A DNA stretch of 64,000 nucleotides from Bacteroidales bacterium UBA5226 (GTDB lineage: Bacteria > Bacteroidota > Bacteroidia > Bacteroidales > UBA932): the NCBI GenBank assembly GCA_002409325.1, contig DHUU01000006.1, positions 58,486 to 122,485 on the forward strand, read 5' to 3'. A program made the position numbers and the translations under genes. The notes beneath the pieces were generated by a model. The model had not been told where the DNA came from and did no database searches. It saw only the letters and a program-made list of their open reading frames with translations. Each line of letters begins with the position of its first letter. Position 1 is the stretch's first letter. This document shows positions 61,157 to 64,000 of the stretch, piece after piece.

Positions 61157-62791
61157 ATGAAACGTTATGCCTACAGCCTGCTGGCGCTGACAATGCTGCT
61201 CCCTGTATCCTGCTCCCAGAACCGTGGTTCTTCCGATACCGATGCACAGCAACTCTTTATTGGTGATACTATTGCAGTGGCCCCCACCACCTATGGTAAA
61301 GTGAAAGGTTATATTTTACGGGACATATACCATTTTATGGGAATTCCTTACGGAGCCAGTACGGAAGGGAAAAACAGGTTCATGCCTCCCTGTCCCCCTG
61401 AACCCTGGGACGGGGTGCTTCCCTGTGTCTATTTTCCTACCTCGGCTCCCCAGATAGTGAGATATCCCCGCAGTTCTGAATCCTATTCCGCTTTTGTGGA
61501 CAGGTGGAATTACGATGAAATAGGCGAAGACTGCCTGCGGCTCAATATATGGACTCCTGCCCTGGACGGAAACAAGAGACCGGTCATTGTATGGTTGCAC
61601 GGTGGAGGTTTTTCAAGCGGCAATTCCATTGAGCAGAACGGATACGGCGGTGAAAACCTGGCCCGTTACGGGGATATTGTATTTTGTTCTGTCAATCACC
61701 GTCTGAACGCATTTGGTTTTTCAGATTTCTCGGGCATAGGCGGGGAATCATTCAGGAATTCGGGTAATGTGGGGTTGCTCGATATTGTGGCCGCTCTTGA
61801 ATGGATCCGGGACAATATTGCCAACTTTGGTGGTGATCCGGGCAACGTAACCATGATTGGGCAATCAGGCGGTGGTTCCAAAGTAAGTGCCATTGCTACC
61901 ATGCCTGACGCTAAGGGATTGGTACACAAGGGAATTGCTTTAAGCGGGAGCTCCATAAAGGCAGGAAACCAGGAATTTTCGGCTGCCCTGGGCGCATGCA
62001 TCCTGGAGGAAGCCGGTTTGCAACCTTCACAGATAAATCAGCTACAGGAAATGCCCTGGGAGGAATACCTTGCTCTTGCCAATCGGGTAGCCATGAAATA
62101 CAACAGCCAGATGGCCGCACAGGGGATCAGGGCAGGATTCGCTCCTGTGGCAGACGGAACGGTATTGCCTGCCGATACGTATTTTTCGGCAGATGATCCG
62201 TCAATTCCGGATATTCCCATGATATACTGCACAACATTCCATGAATGGAATCCCAACAGGGACCGTCCAGAACTGGAAGATGTAACACTGGAAGATGTAA
62301 CGGAAAATCTTAAAGAACGCTATGCAGACAAAGCCCACGAAATTGTGGCAGCCTATGCCGGGCAGTTCCCGGACAAAAAACCTATCGAAATATGGGCCCT
62401 TATCAGCTCCAGCCGCGTGAATGTAGTACGTGCAGCCAGTACCAAATTGCAGCAACAATCCCCCGTCTATGTAGCCTGGTTCGGATGGCAACCGCCTTTG
62501 TTTGATGGGCGGTTGCGTGCATTCCACTGTATTGATATCTGTTTCTGGTTCTGCAATACGGACCTGATGGTCACTCATACCGGCGGGGGAAAGGAGCCCA
62601 GAATGCTTTCCAGGAAAATGGCTGACGCCCTGCTTCGGTTCATGAGAACGGGAAATCCCAACGGAGGTTCATTGCCATTCTGGCCTGAATTTTCTGTTGA
62701 GAAAGGCGAAACCATGGTTTTGAATACCCGCCCCGAGGTTGTCTGCGATCCGGACAGAGAAGCACGCCTGGTTCTGGAGCAGGTAATGTAG
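61157..62791 (+). CDS. Type-B carboxylesterase lipoprotein
   Basis: 544 residues, lipoprotein signal (lipobox PVSC). Alpha/beta-hydrolase of the carboxylesterase type-B family: VIVWLHGGGFSSGNS oxyanion region (about 137-151) and nucleophile Ser237 in GQSGGGS. The C-terminal catalytic histidine is expected in the last third (AFHCIDICFW has a suitable His). In glycan loci such enzymes remove acetyl or acyl groups from sugars, which would help the GH enzymes act on acetylated xyloglucan or similar. It is the last rightward gene before the opposing OmpA-like gene. Confidence 0.85.
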   Translation: MKRYAYSLLALTMLLPVSCSQNRGSSDTDAQQLFIGDTIAVAPTTYGKVKGYILRDIYHFMGIPYGASTEGKNRFMPPCPPEPWDGVLPCVYFPTSAPQIVRYPRSSESYSAFVDRWNYDEIGEDCLRLNIWTPALDGNKRPVIVWLHGGGFSSGNSIEQNGYGGENLARYGDIVFCSVNHRLNAFGFSDFSGIGGESFRNSGNVGLLDIVAALEWIRDNIANFGGDPGNVTMIGQSGGGSKVSAIATMPDAKGLVHKGIALSGSSIKAGNQEFSAALGACILEEAGLQPSQINQLQEMPWEEYLALANRVAMKYNSQMAAQGIRAGFAPVADGTVLPADTYFSADDPSIPDIPMIYCTTFHEWNPNRDRPELEDVTLEDVTENLKERYADKAHEIVAAYAGQFPDKKPIEIWALISSSRVNVVRAASTKLQQQSPVYVAWFGWQPPLFDGRLRAFHCIDICFWFCNTDLMVTHTGGGKEPRMLSRKMADALLRFMRTGNPNGGSLPFWPEFSVEKGETMVLNTRPEVVCDPDREARLVLEQVM

Positions 62792-62801
62792 TCACATAAG
62801 T

Positions 62802-62824
62802 CTTTCTGGTCAGCGATCAGAAAG
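62802..62824. terminator. Hairpin between convergent esterase and OmpA-like genes
   Basis: CTTTCTGGTC (62802-62811) pairs with GATCAGAAAG (62815-62824) around a 3-base loop, with one G-T pair. There is no T run in either direction, so termination is possible but not of the classical kind. Confidence 0.4.
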
Positions 62825-62860
62825 CTGAGAAGCGTGTAAGAAGAAATTATCTTTTAAGAG

Positions 62861-63547
62861 TTATTTTGAAGTCTCAGCCTCACGTTGTGCTTCTTCAATC
62901 ATCTTTTCATTAGGCAGGATAAAAATCTCCACACGGCGGTTTTGCAACCTGCCTTCTATTGTATTGTTGTCAGCAACCGGTTCGTGTATTCCTTTTCCCA
63001 GGGTTGTCATGCGGTTGATGTCTACCCCCTCGAGTAACATAAAATCACGTACGCTCCGGGCCCTTCTTTCTGATAGTCCCTGGTTGTATTCCACTGTTCC
63101 GGTAATATCGGTATGGCCAATGATTTCAATGTTGGTATTGGGGTTCTGGTTCATATTGGCCGCAAAGCTCCGGAGCGAGGTCTTGGCATTTTCACCTATA
63201 GCTGTAGAATTGGTAGCAAAAAGAATCCCTGATTCCAAAGTAACTTTTATGGCCTGCCCTTCATTGACTATTTCTATGGAGGTGTCTTCAGGAAGTATCT
63301 CTTCCAGTTCCTGTTTTTGCTTATCCATATGACGGCCAATAAGTATCCCGGCCACACCGCCCACAACGGCGCCAATAGCGGTGCCAACGGCCGTGTTTCC
63401 GGCAGCTGCACCTATGCCGGCTCCGGCAGCTGCCCCGGCAGCAACGCCAATTCCCGCGCCTACTCCTGTTCTGCCTATAGTCCCGCAACCTGTCAGAGTA
63501 AGGGATGCAACGAGTACTCCTGTTATTAAAGTTCTTAGTGTTTTCAT
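62861..63547 (-). CDS. OmpA-family lipoprotein with glycine zipper
   Basis: 228 residues. Lipoprotein signal (LTLTGC), then a long Gly/Ala zipper (about 27-70, repeats such as AGAAAGAGIGAAAG) that may insert in the outer membrane. An OmpA-like peptidoglycan-binding domain follows (about 100-215, with IEIIGHTDITGTVEYNQGLS, SERRARSV and NRRVEIF). It should tether the outer membrane to peptidoglycan. It is unrelated to the flanking glycan genes and interrupts the two rightward blocks. Confidence 0.92.
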   Translation of the reverse strand: MKTLRTLITGVLVASLTLTGCGTIGRTGVGAGIGVAAGAAAGAGIGAAAGNTAVGTAIGAVVGGVAGILIGRHMDKQKQELEEILPEDTSIEIVNEGQAIKVTLESGILFATNSTAIGENAKTSLRSFAANMNQNPNTNIEIIGHTDITGTVEYNQGLSERRARSVRDFMLLEGVDINRMTTLGKGIHEPVADNNTIEGRLQNRRVEIFILPNEKMIEEAQREAETSK

Positions 63548-63577
63548 AGAAAGTTTGATAAATTTGTTTGGTTTTTG

Positions 63578-63585
63578 TAAAGATA
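63578..63585 (-). promoter_or_regulatory. Possible -7 box of the OmpA-like gene
   Basis: TATCTTTA on the minus strand, 30 bases from the ATG. The last base deviates from TAnnTTTG. Confidence 0.3.
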
Positions 63586-63620
63586 TTCAAAAAAGCTCAT
63601 ATAAATAACAAATATTGCGA

Positions 63621-64000
63621 ATGAAAGAAACTGTCTTTCTCTTATTTATTCTGACAGCCTGTACTGCAAAGGACCCTGTGCTGGTAAATCAGTTAGGCTA
63701 TTATCCGGGCCAGGAAAAGGTAGCCGTTGTGGATGCTTCTTTTAGCGGATCGTTCCGGATCCTGGACGAAATAACCGGTAAATCCGTATTTGAAGGGATA
63801 TCCGGTGTGATGAACCCATCTAAGTTTTCCGGGAAGATCCGTACCACACTTGATTTCACTTCGTTCGATCAGCCGGGTGAATACCGTATTGTAACCAATA
63901 ATTGTTCCGGATCACATTCCTTCAGGATCGCAGACAACGTCCTGGCTCCTCTGGCCTCGGCTTCCCTGGAAGCTTTTTCTTTACAACGTTCCACTCCCGG
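63621..64000 (+). CDS. GH9-type (cellulase) lipoprotein, N-terminal part (runs off the window)
   Basis: The frame is open from the ATG at 63621 to the right edge, so the gene is incomplete. The first 126 codons give a lipoprotein signal (MKETVFLLFILTAC) and then a cellulase N-terminal Ig-like domain: VLVNQLGYYPGQEKVAVV, SGSFRILDEITGKSVFEG and GEYRIVTNN, the same pattern as the N-terminus of the GH9-deacetylase protein at 34303. The visible end (SASLEAFSLQRS) is where the GH9 catalytic domain normally begins. The catalytic residues are outside the window. Confidence 0.75.
   Translation, partial: MKETVFLLFILTACTAKDPVLVNQLGYYPGQEKVAVVDASFSGSFRILDEITGKSVFEGISGVMNPSKFSGKIRTTLDFTSFDQPGEYRIVTNNCSGSHSFRIADNVLAPLASASLEAFSLQRSTP

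Noticed and set aside
60570..61247. 225-codon minus-strand frame across the GH31/esterase junction
   Set aside because: Overlaps two clear enzyme genes on the other strand; no signal or domain.

Overview
The window reads as a chromosomal piece of a Bacteroidia/Bacteroidales bacterium. Support: a SusC/SusD pair with an ECF sigma factor and FecR-type anti-sigma, many lipoproteins and Bacteroidetes-specific families (DUF3078, BT_3928-type, HYC_CC_PP-type, WbqC-type), and at least a dozen and a half start-proximal boxes matching the Bacteroidetes -7 element TAnnTTTG, some with a TTTG 19-20 bp upstream. No rRNA, insertion sequence, prophage, CRISPR array or plasmid function was seen. Family or genus cannot be decided by eye. 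No gene-free stretch exceeds 300 bases; the largest gap is 171 bases (58764-58934).

Left part (1-31 kb) is mostly housekeeping. It holds the tail of an acyltransferase; a leftward ytxH / holin-like / small membrane protein / dipeptidyl peptidase III operon; a clostripain-like lipoprotein; rplY-pth-S4 protein; a leftward nucleotidyltransferase-CPBP-manA group; a DivIC/FtsB-like gene; folP-purB-yjjG facing tmk plus a BT_3928-type membrane protein; nusA-infB; lpxD-lpxC-lpxA-wbqC-type; two envelope genes; proS-hypothetical-DUF3078-tilS; and sppA. Three arrangements differ from what is usual in Bacteroidetes: lpxC is not fused to fabZ, rimP is not beside nusA, and a perfect intrinsic terminator lies between the nusA promoter and its start codon.

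Middle part (31-49 kb): a small HHC...CC protein and a TonB-dependent receptor with a histidine-rich loop (probable metal handling), a GH9-polysaccharide deacetylase fusion, NfnAB, a GH3 enzyme, hisS, initiator tRNA, unknown lipoproteins, a YidE/AspT-type transporter, an arginase-fold protein and a glycerol dehydrogenase-like protein.

Right part (48.5-64 kb) is a polysaccharide utilisation locus: ECF sigma, FecR, SusC with an N-terminal STN domain, SusD, two tandem clan GH-A/DUF5597 enzymes, a YicI-like GH31 and a type-B carboxylesterase. After an opposing OmpA-like gene comes the start of a GH9-type gene that runs off the window. Together with the GH3 and the GH9-deacetylase fusion, the enzyme set best fits xyloglucan or a related plant beta-glucan; this is inference.

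A window-wide feature is extreme compactness: eight of ten tail-to-tail junctions overlap or abut, and several divergent pairs are separated by about 50-66 bases with -7 boxes 3-4 bases from the start codon.
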